Assembly: GCA_965153455.1 (NCBI GenBank)
Contig: OZ234498.1
Span: forward strand, 9,548,001-9,612,000
Reading direction: 5' to 3'
DNA: 64,000 bases
From: Sphagnum compactum
Taxonomy: Eukaryota > Bryophyta > Sphagnopsida > Sphagnales
The notes under the pieces are model-generated. The model ran no database searches. It had not been told where the DNA came from and saw only the letters and a list, made by a program, of their open reading frames with translations. Positions 45,060 to 56,356 of this stretch are shown one piece after another (within the stretch, counting starts at the first letter, position 1; each line of letters begins with the position of its first letter). The position numbers and the translations under genes are program-made.

Positions 45060-45285
45060 CATGAGATAATGATATTCAAGTTTCAGATGGGAATGACATT
45101 GTATGTCCATGTCTTATGAGATGAGGTCATAATACTCAGGGTTCAAATTGGAATGAAGCTTGTATTTCCAGGTGTGATGAGATAATAATATTCAAGGTTC
45201 AGATGGCAATGAATGTTGTATTTCCAAGTGTGATGAGATAATAATATCGATGTTTTAAAATGGAATGAAGTTGGATTTTTGAATA
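45060..45285 (+). repeat. Four tandem units of 56-61 bp
   Basis: Units begin ATGAGAT at 45060, 45116, 45177 and 45233 and contain ATATTCAAGGTTCAGATGG, GAATGAA and TGTATTTCCA variants. They directly follow the kinase remnant. Confidence 0.8.
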
Positions 45286-45849
45286 TGGTTACCATGATGG
45301 AATTTGATTTCATAGGCAATATGCATTGATGAATTATGTTTGTTTTATGGCCAAGAACAAGTGTCTTGGTGAGTTGTGTATGACACACTACTTGGATAAG
45401 GTTTTTAGGGAAGCCTTGGTTGCAATATTAAACATTGTAAACTATTTCATCAACTCAATTTTATTTTCTTTTGAAGTACAACAGCAAACCCAACCTGACA
45501 AGCCATTGGTAGTGCCCCAAGTCAAGCTAAGTTCGGGATGCTTATCAAGTAGGCAAAAGATGGTGAGTTCCAATGTGAAACATACTTCAAGTTGTATCAC
45601 CCCTTCTTACAAAACACCAATAATTTGATTTATTCCTCACATTCACATGAAAATAGAAATCAATAGTTAATTTCTACCCTTAATAGTTGGCAAATTGATG
45701 AAAAGGAATATGCTTCAAATGTGATAAATACTTAACTAGACAAATGTGAGTTAGCATATTAACAAAGAGGGACTATATTTTAAACTCTATAAATTTTTAA
45801 TCAAATAAATGCAAATTGGCAAGAAAATAGCCATATTAGTAGGGGTTTG

Positions 45850-46760
45850 GGGTGTGCTACACATAGTTCCCCACCTTATGGACGTGAATAGGGTGTGAGG
45901 CAAGATTAACATATGGACATGTCGCAACCCCACTTTGAGGCAAAGTGTGAGGATGCAACTCACACTCCCAAAGTTGGGGACTTGGGGTCCTCCGGGACTC
46001 TTGAAAACTCAGAGTTCAATTGCAGGGGTCAAAACACCTTGCATTGAGGAGTTTTTTATATCGTTGGAAAGGTCTTCAAGAGTAGATGTCCAAAATGGGC
46101 TCGCATGGGCCATTTGAAGATATGCAACACAAGTTATGGGCAAAAGAAGGGCCGGGAGTCAAGTCAAACTGGCAGTTTGACTCCCGACCACTAAAAGTCA
46201 AGAATCGACTCGACTGAGGTGCGTGCAGGTGGAGTGCAACATACCGTTGGAAAGCTCTCGAGGAGAGATACAAGATTGCTTCAAACCTCATCTCAATCGG
46301 AGGTCTGAGCTGGGAGCTTTGAGCTTCCAAATTCCCGGGAGTTTAAACCGGGACAATTTCGGGACTCCTCTTTGGGAGTCCCGAGACAAAAAGTCATTCG
46401 GATGCGGGTGCCGCGGGCGAACGCAGAGAATATTATATGGGGGAAGGTGGTGGCTTCCCCCGAGTCCGGGCCGTGGTGAGTCTTGTGAATCCAGGGTTGC
46501 CCGTGGCTTGTCCTAGCACCAAAGTGATCCAGAAAGTGGTCTAATCAACTTATGGTTGGTTTTCATGCAGATTCGAGTAAGTGAATAGCTTGTCACTCTT
46601 CCTAGTCCATCCCGAGGCTTCGGCACGCCCCTCTACCCCTTTTAGTGCTGAAGGCTAGGAGCGTGCCCCGAGTCCCTCCCTTTTTCGCAACTTGAACAAG
46701 TTAGCCCATCTTGGGACTAACTAGGGACTTGGGAGCGCGTCAGAAAATGCCTTGTCAATC
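45850..46760. mobile_element. GC-rich hairpin-bearing block, possible LTR or element end
   Basis: The base composition is much richer in G and C than on either side. It contains direct repeat copy B (45940-46076), a hairpin at 46154-46188 (GGGAGTCAAGTCAAACTG against CAGTTTGACTCCC) and another at 46353-46382 (GGGACTCC, loop, GGGAGTCCC). The edges are abrupt. No coding domain was recognised. Retroelement origin is an inference from repeat copy A and the CCHC fragment. Confidence 0.45.
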
Positions 46761-49067
46761 TGTTATCAAAAACAAATTCATACAATTCATTGAAAGAAGT
46801 TATAAATGAATTAAAAGTGTTAGCAATATTAACAATAAAAACTAAAGACATCATCTTAAATAATACTAGTTTAAATGAAGAAAAATAAAACATTCAAAAT
46901 TTGAAAGGTTTTACTTAGTATGTTCATTAAACAAAAGGTATTAATAAAACCTATGTGTTTATGACTAGCGTTGTGTGGTTAATGATTGCCAATTTTCGGT
47001 ATTTGAAAAATATGAATAAAAAAACCATTGGTTTTGGGCATTTAAAGTTCAAAATCTAAGAACCACTAGGTTTTATGCAATAAGCAACCAAAACATGTCA
47101 TTTCTATGAACAATTATTTGATTTTTTTCAAAAACATTGAGAACTACGGTCATAAATTAAAACCAAGTATTTTATTTTTTGAGAACCATAATTATGAATC
47201 CTAATAGTTGCCTTGGTGCCCAGGATAGGTTTGGTGCAATTTTTAATAACCACCCAACATTGTATATGACAAGGTAGGATTAATATAAAATTTGAAATTT
47301 CTAGGTATAATATTTAAATTCAATAAAATAATATAATACTCAACATTGGAAAAAATTTACAACTTTGGTTTCAAACATTTGAAAAGACCTTGGAATCTTG
47401 TCAATCTTATCATTAAAAATGTGAATTTTGGTGTTGAAAGTTTGATTTTAACATACTTTGTTGATAGTTGAAGAAATGTCTTGACACATTGTGACCTTGT
47501 TATTATTTTTATTATTATATGTTGGTATGTTTTGAAAAATTGACTTGCCTTTACCAAAGGGAAAAAAAGACCAATGAATTAGGGAAAGAAAAGGATTTTA
47601 GGGAATGATTTAGTAGCAATAGAAAATATGATATTTAGTTTTAAAATTTGGATTTATTGAAATCATATATACATGTCCAAAAATTTCAAGCTGACATTTA
47701 AATTAAACCAATAACTTGGTGAAATCACCATTGATACAAACATTGTTTGCATTTTATCAATATTAAGTTCATATTCTAAATACAATTTGTAACATATTTT
47801 TAGCAAAATATGTAATTCAAATCAAAATGATGTAACCATAAAATAATTGTTAAAACAACTCCAAATATAACAAAAGGTTCTATTGATTAAATAAAAAAAG
47901 AAATGCTTGATTTTAAGTTTTTCACAATCTATTTTAGTCTACTTCATTAAATGCAAGTTCCACAACAAATCTCACCATTATTTTAATGTTCTTTTGGTCT
48001 AGTTTGGAATTTACTTTGCTAGTGATGATGCTTTGATCATTCTCTCTTTTAGAAATTGACAAGTCCATGAGTCCAAGATTTTGGCTTGAAATCTTTTTTC
48101 CAACAACCATCTTCTTCTTCAATGACTTCCTTGGATGAGAAGTTTTTAAAAATCATTCTGGGAAGAAGATGATTGTAAGGATATTTTCCTTAGTTCTCAA
48201 TTTTTCATTCATTATTTAAATTTTTGGGGCAACTTTCAGTCCATTTGGTGGGTCCATCCATGTTAATAGGAGCTAACATTGCCCCCTTGGGTGACTGCTT
48301 TTAATTGAGAACATTTTTTAATATTTTTTAATTAAAAATAATAATATTGTTATGTGAAGGTTTGAAATAAAAACTTGTGAAGAATAGTTACATACAATTC
48401 TATTTACATTATGCCCAAGGAGGTTACAATTGTTTTAAAGGGATTTTTAGTTCTTTCTTATCCATTAAATTGATTTCAAATCCCATGATGCATCATGAAT
48501 GTTTATATATAAATATATCCTAACATTTTAACCACAATTTAAATTACCATTTCAAACCATGAAATATAAGCAATGGTTACAACTTTTTGCTCCTATTAAC
48601 ATGATTGCACCCTTCTAACTTTTCCAAATATTGGGAAATAATGTATGTTGGATGAAAAGATGGACAATGGATGAAAATAATATTAAAAATGAACAATTGG
48701 AACCCCAATAAATGAAATTTTAGGAGATTAAGATCATAAAATGGATGAAAAAAAGGACAAAAAAAAAGTTTCATACTAGATGAAAAATCACACAATGATG
48801 AAAAAGTTGAAATTTTTGAAATTATAAAATAGATGGAAAATTGAAGACTAATTATGAAAAGTTCAAAACACATTCATCCATTGTGTACCTTCTTAAAATT
48901 GCAAGGTGTTGCAACTCCCTAGATCTTTGTTCCCAACAAGTGTAACCAATTAACTCCCATGGAAAGAATGACACCAATTTCCTTTTCCATTAAGGAACTT
49001 CTCATAGGAATGGATGTCTTCCCAAGGAAATAAGTGTCTGCAAGCTCCTCATAGAAAAAATGACCCC
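46761..49067. other. AT-rich spacer, nothing recognised
   Basis: Both strands were read and gave only short, biased frames (for example 48577-48873, minus, Phe-rich). No repeat of note was found. Confidence 0.5.
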
Positions 49068-49269
49068 AATCTGAGTCCCGACCAGTCAAGGCCAGGAGCG
49101 CGTCCCTGGCACTAAGGACAGGGAGGCCAGTGCACACCCCCAAAGAGGGCGGACCGCCCGCCCTGCCCCGAGATCCAACTAGGAGCTTTTTAACTGCAAC
49201 AACTTAAATATAGGCTATTGGAGCTGGAATTACCGCGGCTGCTGGCACCAGACTTGCCCTCCAATGGAT
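49068..49269 (-). rRNA. Fragment of nuclear 18S rRNA (universal 530-loop region to V4)
   Basis: Read on the minus strand it begins at the universally conserved GCCAGCAGCCGCGGTAATTC region, runs through TCCAATAG, TATTTAAGTTGTTGCAGTTA and AAAAGCTCCTAGTTGGAT, and continues into a GC-rich V4 segment with GGGCGGGCGGTCCGCC and GACGCGCTCCTGGCCTTGAC. About 200 bp of roughly 1.8 kb is present. It starts and stops abruptly, so it is an inserted fragment and not a functional gene. The right end touches a MITE. Confidence 0.93.
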
Positions 49270-49625
49270 ATAATATTGTTCAGGGAACACTACCTTCCTT
49301 GAAGTTAAAATGTGCCGATTTAGCTCAAGAAATTGGTTTTTCTACACCAAATTCGTGCAGCTTGTCGTGGCTGGTGAAAGGCCCAAAACAGTTGGGAACC
49401 CCCCAACAAAAAGAGTGTAACAAATTGCACCTTACTGCGGCTCAGTATTTTTGATTTGTCGATCACAATGATTGGTCCAGGTGGTTTGTTATTAGTAGTC
49501 CCCCCGTGTGTATATGCAATTACAGTTTCAGTTTTATTGGCGGGGTTGCCAAAGGAAAACAGCTAAACTTAGACATATTAATTTTACTGTTCAGAGTTAC
49601 ATACAGAGCACCGTTGGAGATGCTC
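49270..49625. mobile_element. Truncated Tourist-like MITE, second copy
   Basis: Read on the minus strand it starts GAGCATCTCCAACGGTGCTC and matches the element at 9933-10302 through GTCTAAGTTTAGCT, CAAACCACCTGGACCAATC, ATACTGAGCCGCAGT and AGAAAAACCAATTTC. The right-hand TTA (49626-49628) fits a TWA target site. The other terminal repeat is missing: the element is cut off where the 18S fragment begins. Confidence 0.82.
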
Positions 49626-49628
49626 TTA

Positions 49629-50179
49629 CAATCTTATCTTCAAAAACCAAGTTGCACCAATAATACTTAAAATAATCCTCATGTTCTGAAAAAAATTGAG
49701 AAAATGATTTCGTCTTGGGGATCAATGCTAAATTTTCTGTAGAGACTGAGCTACATTTAATGTAATTGGTTGCTACTATTTACTGCTTGCCAGCCCCATG
49801 AGCATGTGTAGTTTTTGCATTAAAGACTAAGCTAATTTAATTCATTGCTATTATTGTTTTGTGCATGCCTCATAAATCTAGTTGTGAATAGGTCCTAAAA
49901 AAAATTTATTTATTTTTAGGCTAATCTTTTTTCAAATATTGATAAGTACAGAACATTTCCATTTCGAATGTTGTAACTTGTTAGCCGCCTTGGGTGAAGG
50001 GTGGCAACATAATAAAAATCTCAAAATCCATTTAAAATAATTGTTTCTAAATATTACAACTATCCAACGTTTCGATTGAAGTAGGGTCTCTGAGTTCAAA
50101 TCTAACATTTTTTGGGGTTGAAATGGCCACTATTGAGGCCCCACTAAAAGAGGTGAAGGTACCAACGTGGGTGCCGGTT
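49629..50179. other. Spacer, nothing recognised
   Basis: AT-rich sequence without a supported gene or repeat. GAGTTCAAATCTAAC near 50093 resembles a tRNA T-arm word, but no cloverleaf can be drawn. Confidence 0.45.
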
Positions 50180-50350
50180 CAACCCTAAACCCTAAACTCT
50201 TCAACCCTAAACCCTAAACAGGATGGATTTCAGTCGTGTTTTTGGCGTAATGAATGGTTTGAACTTTGCATCTGTGTTTTTAGCGAATGGAGTAGGCCAA
50301 AAACACAGGCGAAACCCAAAACTGTGAGTTTTTAGGGTTTAGGGTTTAGG
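50180..50350. repeat. Inverted pair of interstitial telomere-like repeats
   Basis: The left side (50180-50219) has AACCCTAAACCCTAAAC twice. The right side (50330-50350) has TTTTTAGGGTTTAGGGTTTA in the opposite sense. Between them GTGTTTTTGGC and GCCAAAAACAC form a further inverted pair. The whole can fold on itself and lies 15 bp beyond the stop codon of the kinase-tail frame. Confidence 0.8.
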
Positions 50351-50364
50351 CTTGAATTGTAGGC

Positions 50365-51495
50365 CTAGAATTCCTCTGAATAAGTTTCACGAATCAACTT
50401 CCTAGTGGGGAAAAATGGAAGGGACTCTTCAGCTTCCCTAAACAGCTGTTGGACTGTCAGAGCACTAAAAGCTCGAGATTTGACTCTGTGCACAAGAGAG
50501 TTGAAAGCTTTCAGCAACTGTAAGTTCATATCTGCCTCCCAACCACTTCCCACTTTGATAGCTGGGCGTGATCTGAGATCACGAACCCGTTTGTCGAGGT
50601 TCTCGATCTCGGAATAAGCTGCTCTCCAAGTTTTCAAGACTGTAGTTTGCCTACACGCTTCCTCCACAGCTTCCTTCCAAGCTTGAAACTCTACGGGACT
50701 TTCCTCACGCCAAGCACCTAAGGTCCTCCGTGTCCTCTCCCAGGAAGAATGAAACGAGGTCATTAAATCAAAGGTGAAGCTTTCTTTGATTTCTTGCCAA
50801 GCTTCTGAGGCTGCTGGAGTTTGCGGCAGCCAACTTTCCATTGCAGCATACCAAGCTGCTATGGCCTCCCGGGATCTCGATGCGACGTCTGCCTCAACGG
50901 CTGCAATATCTTCCAAGGGTCTGGCTACCTCTCTGGGCATAAGCGCCTTCAAGGCTGCTTCGCCATTTGGGATATCATGTCCATGGAGAAGCTCCCGCCA
51001 GACTGAAATCTTCTCCCATTTTGCAAAATCATAGTCTTCCTCCCAAATAATAGGAAGAGCCTGGGATTTGATAGGTCCTGTACCTTGTTGCTGCATCTCA
51101 AGCAACCCTGTAGACGAGAAGGATCCTGGAGTTTGATGTTCACTGTTCGGCAGAGATTCCATACGACTACTACTAGCCTGCATACCAAGTGACACTGGAG
51201 AAGCCGAGGACGAAGACGACGACGCTACTACTGTGGTTTGATTTTCAGCTTTCATGCGCCTGTAGAAACGAGGACCCTGACCTGGTGGCCGGTGCGATTC
51301 GAGTTCTTTGCTCAAGCTTTCTATGATCTCGGTCCATCCAGGGCGTTTCTCTGGCTCCATTTGCCAACAACTGTGCAACAACTCCGTCATCTTAGAGTTC
51401 ACGTGAGGAGGAAGCTCTGGTCTTTGCCCTGAAAGAACCACATCATAGGCTGTCGAAAGATGCTCTTTAAAGGGAATGCGCCCAGTTAGTTTTGG
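50365..51495 (-). pseudogene. 5'-truncated kinase C-lobe end with long Trp-rich helical tail
   Basis: An uninterrupted frame of more than 370 codons. It begins inside a kinase C-lobe (LTGRIPFKEHLSTAYDVVLSG, RPELPPHVNSKMTELLHSCW, MEPEKRPGWTEIIESL). A Ser-rich linker follows, then about 230 residues of predicted helix rich in Trp-Ala and Glu/Arg: AIAAWYAAMESWL, ASEAWQEIKESF, SSWERTRRTLGAWREE, EFQAWKEAVEEAC, VLKTWRAAYSEIENLDKRV. No ATG opens the frame and no N-lobe, catalytic loop or DFG exists upstream. It is therefore a truncated gene copy or the last exon of a broken gene. The tail has no family I know. The lack of stops suggests a recent origin. Confidence 0.65.
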
Positions 51496-53357
51496 GAGAT
51501 TTCTTTTATTGAAAAAACACCTAAAGGTTAGGGGACAAAATGTGAACCTGCCTTTTAGGGCTTGAGAATCTCACAAGGGTAGGGGAGCAAAACACCCAAG
51601 GGGGGAGGGGTTAGCTAGCATTGCCATTCCCCCATTGAATTCTTAATGCGAACTTTTAGCACCTTGACCTAAGCTTTGCATGTGTTGTACTATTGCTAAG
51701 CTTGCGCTTCAAATTTGAATATCAAGAGAACTTTGAATGTATGATTTATTTGGAGCTTTGTTGTTTTGAGTTTTTTTGCGGAATTGTGATATTTTGTGCA
51801 AAATTTCAAATAGTGATTTGTTGAAACGTATTGAGTTTTTTCACCTTTAACATGCATCAAGTTCATTGTTTGTTTTCCATTATATTTTTTGAGGTTGGTT
51901 GAAATATGATTTGCACAAATGTAAATCCATTTTGTAACCTCAAATTAGAATCATAACTTTATAAATGTCATATATATTGATTGTGGTTGGTTGTCAAAAT
52001 TGGTTCTGCTCATAAATGTAAATCCATTTTGTGACTTAAATTCATTAAATGCAAACCCTAGATGTATTGGTTTCATTCCAAAATGTCCGCAACTACCTTG
52101 CATGTAACCCCATGCCTCACCAATGTAGATTTTGAAGAACCATGTTAGTGCCCAAATTTTCATTTGCAAGTGTTTAACTACTTTAATGTCTGCCTTTGAC
52201 CTGCACGTTTAGGGTTCGACCTTTCTTTTCACTTTCATAGTGTCTTCATTGTTTCAATTGTAGGTCCAAAATCCTGCTTTGATACTAGGTATGATGTGGT
52301 TTTGCTCATCCTCCATGCTCTTGTGCCATAGCGAGCTGAGACATTATTTTTTATTTTTTTTGGTAAAATTTTTTTTAAAAAAAAAGCTGGAACTTCATGA
52401 TGACTCTTTCATCAAAAGTGGAAAAGAGATGGGGGTGAGAAAAGAGCCTTGAGAGGTGTGTGTGTGGGTTTTTAAAAAAAAAAATCTTCACACTTGACCA
52501 CGAATTGGGGAAGAAAAAAGGAAAAGTGAGAGAGAAAAGGGCGGCAGGTGTGATGTGCTTGTTGTTTCGTAATTGAGCGAATTTGGGAACAAAAGAAAAA
52601 AAAAAAAAAAATACCCACGTGAAGGTGACATTGTGGAGACACACACCCCCCTCCCTTCCCGAAATTTTGCTACGATTTTTTTTTGAATATATATAGATAT
52701 ATATATATTCTCTTGGTTATGAAAATAACACGCATGAATCCCAATCTAAAGTAGGGAATAAGGGACTTATGAATACCTTTTCTATTATCCCTTACAAAGA
52801 AAGAACTGGGGTACCTACCTATTTTCATGCTTTTATTAATTGGTGAGAGATGTGGCCACATTAGTTTTTTTTTTTTGAAAAAAAATTTCCTTCCAAAGAA
52901 GGAGTCATTTGATTGGCCCATTACCACTATTTTTGGATCATGGTGCATAATTTTTGGAGCATACCTAGAAAGCCTAAATGTGCTCTTCCCTCCTCAAAAA
53001 TAGGTAGAAGTGGTGGGGGCTTTGTTATGATGCCCTTTGGCTCCCCTACCCCCCTTTACAACTCATATAATATGTACATGAAAGTTGAACCTTGAGTGAA
53101 CAGTATATGGGGATAGAAAAGGAGGTGTTCTTATTTGGGAATGTCTTAGGGAACACATTGGGAACTTGGTGAATATTCTGGGAACCTGATGGGAACACAC
53201 AAATTAAACCAAAAAAAAAATTTCCCCTCCCCCCCCCCATCCCCTCCCAAATCACCATATTTCTATATTTGTTTTTTAAGTGTATAGCCATGAATATAGA
53301 AAGTTGATGATAGATTTGTACTTCACATTTTGGTTTATAGTTAGATTTTGGCTAAAT
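51496..53357. other. Spacer, nothing recognised
   Basis: AT-rich, with poly-A and poly-T runs, an (AT)n patch near 52686-52710 and a C-run near 53223-53240. Open frames here are low-complexity. Confidence 0.5.
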
Positions 53358-53536
53358 CTTCATATGGATGATCGCCATTCTTCCTACATCTTCATATGGA
53401 TGATCGCCATTCTTCCTACATCTTCATATGATCGCCATTCTTCCTACATCTTCATATGGATGATCGCCATTTCTTTCTACATCTTCATATGGATGATTGC
53501 CATTCTTCTTACATCTTTGTCTGGATGATCGCCACT
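53358..53536 (+). repeat. Six-unit minisatellite, about 32 bp
   Basis: Units start CTTCATATGG at about 53358, 53390, 53422, 53450 and 53483, with a diverged one at 53515. All carry ATGATCGCCATTCTTCCTAC variants. Unit 3 lacks 4 bp. The frame is open through the array and reads SSYIFIWMIAI-like repeats, but nothing suggests a real protein. Confidence 0.9.
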
Positions 53537-53565
53537 TAGGCGAGATAAAAGAATTTTTTTAAAAA

Positions 53566-53690
53566 AACACACGCACACACACACACACACGCTTGTAGTA
53601 ACTAGGTAGGTAACTAGGTAGGTAGGTAGGTAGGTAGGTAAGTAAGTAGGTAAGTAGGTAGGTAGATAAAGAGGGAGGTAGGTAGGGAGG
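53566..53690 (+). repeat. (CA)n and (GTAG)n microsatellites
   Basis: A CA run near 53566-53590 is followed by imperfect GTAG repeats to about 53690. They lie about 1.1 kb upstream of the HIR start codon. Confidence 0.85.
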
Positions 53691-54085
53691 GGTCATACTG
53701 GAACAGGAACTATTTAGTCGGAAGGTACGTAGTGCAAGAATCGACAGGAAGACTTTCAGCAACACACCAGCCCCTTTGTTTCTTGCACAATCCATTTGGT
53801 TGAAAGTCCCATTTGGGTTGCTCTAATAAAAGAAGGCCCACCAACAATAGCAGCATCAGCAGCAGCAGCACAAGAAGAAAAAGAAGAAGAAGAAGCAGCA
53901 GCAGCAACAGAAGAGAATTTCAGAGAGTACAAGAACACACCCCCCAGTATCCACACTTTCACTCCACCAAGAGCCCCAATTTCTTCCGAACAACAAAAGG
54001 TTTTCACAACACAGGTTTCTTTTGCACTCACAACAACACTCTGAAGTCCTTCACACTAGGTACCCATCAACAAAAGAAGAAGAAG

Positions 54086-54114
54086 GTAACTCCATTTCTT
54101 TTCTTCCCTTTTGA

Positions 54115-54157
<43 letters not shown>

Positions 54158-54736
54158 TCCAAATTCATGATTCTCCTCAGTTTCCTGTCATGGGTGTTTT
54201 TTTTTTGTTTTTTTTGGTTTTTGGGTTTTTGTGTTTGAACATTCCTAGCCTTGCTTCTTCAAATTGTTTTTGTGTGGAGTTTTTGTCAACAAACTCTCCA
54301 TGGTTATATGCTCCTTTTTCTTTTCTTTTTTGTGAAAGGAAATTCAGTGGGTTTGTATAGGTATTCATTTGTTGATGATGATGGTGAGCAGACCCTTTTT
54401 TGAGTGCATCATGGATTCAATACTTGCAAATTGTTGCTGATCGAGTTTCTAACTAATCTGCTTCAAGATTTCTTCCTTGGGTTGGAAGGAAAAAATTCGG
54501 AATCCTGTTTCCTGCCAAAGGAAAGACAGACAGACAGACAGACAGAGACTGTGTGTCTGACTTCTTTTTGTCTTTGGGTGAAACAACAGCCTTTGGGTTT
54601 TATTGCCTGCTATTTTATTTTCTCTTGCTTTGTTGGGACTGATGGGGTTTACAGTCCCATCAGTCTTCTTACTTATGCCAGATTTTTGTGCATCATCTGA
54701 GTGCTGAAAATGGGTTGTCGTTGTTGTGTTGTGCAG
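54086..54736 (+). other. Probable 5' UTR intron of HIR
   Basis: A donor at GAAG/GTAACT (54086) and an acceptor at TTGTGCAG (54735-54736) frame 651 bp rich in T, with a long (CT)n tract at about 54117-54153 and a GACA run near 54525-54548. No coding potential is seen. The next ATG in the downstream exon is the HIR start. This is inferred from splice words only. Confidence 0.5.
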
Positions 54737-54764
54737 ATCTCAGACCTGGTGGGGTGGAGGAGAC

Positions 54765-56356
54765 ATGGGGCAGGTGTGTGGTTTATACCAGGTGGACCAA
54801 TCCACTGTTGCTGTCAAGGAAAAATTCGGAAAATTCAGTACTGTGCTTAGCCCTGGTTGCCATTGTGTCCCATGGTGCTGCGGTGTCAATGTTGCAGGTG
54901 TTCTGTCCCTTCGCATCCAGCAGCTTGATGTCCGATGTGAAACCAAGAGCAAGGTCTGTTGTTGTTTTTTTTTCCCCCTCTCCCCCGCCCACCCACCTGC
55001 CTGCCTGCTTGGATCTTTTATCAGTGGTCTTGTGAGGATGAATCAGAGCTCAGGGGTAGGAATTGCGGGGTTTGTGTGTCTGTGATGTTCAGGACAATGT
55101 CTTTGTGACTGTGGTGGCATCAGTGCAATATCGAGCACACATTGAGACTGCTGAAGATGCCTTCTACAAGCTCACGAATCCACGGGAACAAATCAAATCA
55201 TATGTATTTGATGGTAAGTATAGCAGTCCTTGTTGCAAACAGTTGATGTATTCGGTATCAGATTTCAATGAGTAGGCCTTATGTTCAAGCAAAATGGCAA
55301 CTATATATATATATATATGTATGTTCCTCATGTGATCAGGTTTCAATTCTGAGCAGAATGCTGTTGTTTGTCTGTGAGCAGTTGTGCGGGCCAGTGTACC
55401 AAGGATGCTTCTTGATGATGTTTTTGAGCAGAAGAATGACATTGCAAAGAATGTGGAAGAAGAACTTGAGAAGGTCAATTTTTTTTATTCCTTTCTGATA
55501 GCAACCATTTTTGTTTCACCTGGCAGCAGTTTGAGAATGCTTTCAGTTCTCCAACCCTAGCTGGAGTAATGGAAGATGTGGGTATATGTAGCCATTAATA
55601 GATGATTCTGACAGTTTTTTTCCTGACAAAAACACTGCAGGCCATGCGGAATTATGGGTATGAGATTGTGCAGACTCTCATTGTTGACATTGAACCTGAT
55701 GAGACTGTCAAGCGGGCCATGAACGAAATCAATGCAGGTGAGGAGACTCCTGTCTCTCTCTTATGTCCTTTTGTCTCATGCTCCAGTTCAATGTTAAACC
55801 GGCTGCTCTTCAAGATCTAATCTCTAATGCAAATTGATGTCAACTTAGTAGTTGATACAAATCAGGAGAGAGAGATGGTCTTCGTCAGCAAGTCAAGTTT
55901 TTCTTGACCAGAGCTATCTTGAAATGAACCTGCAATTTTATAGATTGTGAAGATCTGTGAACCAAATAAGTGCACTTTTTCTTGATTGCAGCTGCAAGGT
56001 TGAGGGTGGCTACTCGGGAGAAGGCAGAGGCAGAGAAAACTCTTCAGGTGAAGCGAGCAGAGGGGGAGGCAGAGGCGAAGTATCTTTCAGGAGTGGGTGT
56101 TGCACGTCAGCGTCAGGCAATTGTTGATGGCTTGCGGGAGAGTGTTTTAGCCTTCTCAGACAATGTTCCAGGGACAACACCTAAGGAAGTTATGGACATG
56201 GTGTTGGTGACACAGTACTTTGACACAATGAAAGAAATCGGTGCAAGCTCCAGGAACTCCACGGTGTTCATCCCACATGGTCCTGGTGCTGTGCGTGATG
56301 TTGCAGAGCAGATCCGTAATGGTTTACTGCAAGGGCAAGCTGGCCATATGAATTAA
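54765..56356 (+). CDS. HIR1: Hypersensitive-induced reaction protein (SPFH/prohibitin family)
   Basis: A membrane-microdomain scaffold of the SPFH family linked in plants to hypersensitive cell death and immune signalling. Exons 54765-54953, 55093-55213, 55382-55473, 55641-55737 and 55992-56356 join by GT-AG into 287 residues, the usual size. Met-Gly-Gln at the start gives an N-myristoylation site, and nearby Cys ([10 protein letters not shown]) could be palmitoylated; both anchor the protein at the plasma membrane. Signatures are [58 protein letters not shown], a coiled coil rich in Ala/Glu/Lys (about 165-215, [20 protein letters not shown]) and the C-terminal [40 protein letters not shown]. 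No defect is visible. The suffix number is by similarity only. Confidence 0.95.

Noticed and set aside
53280-53528. Open frame reading IFIWMIAI repeats
   Set aside because: It is a by-product of a 32-bp minisatellite. The repeat length is not a multiple of three and the frame survives only through an indel.
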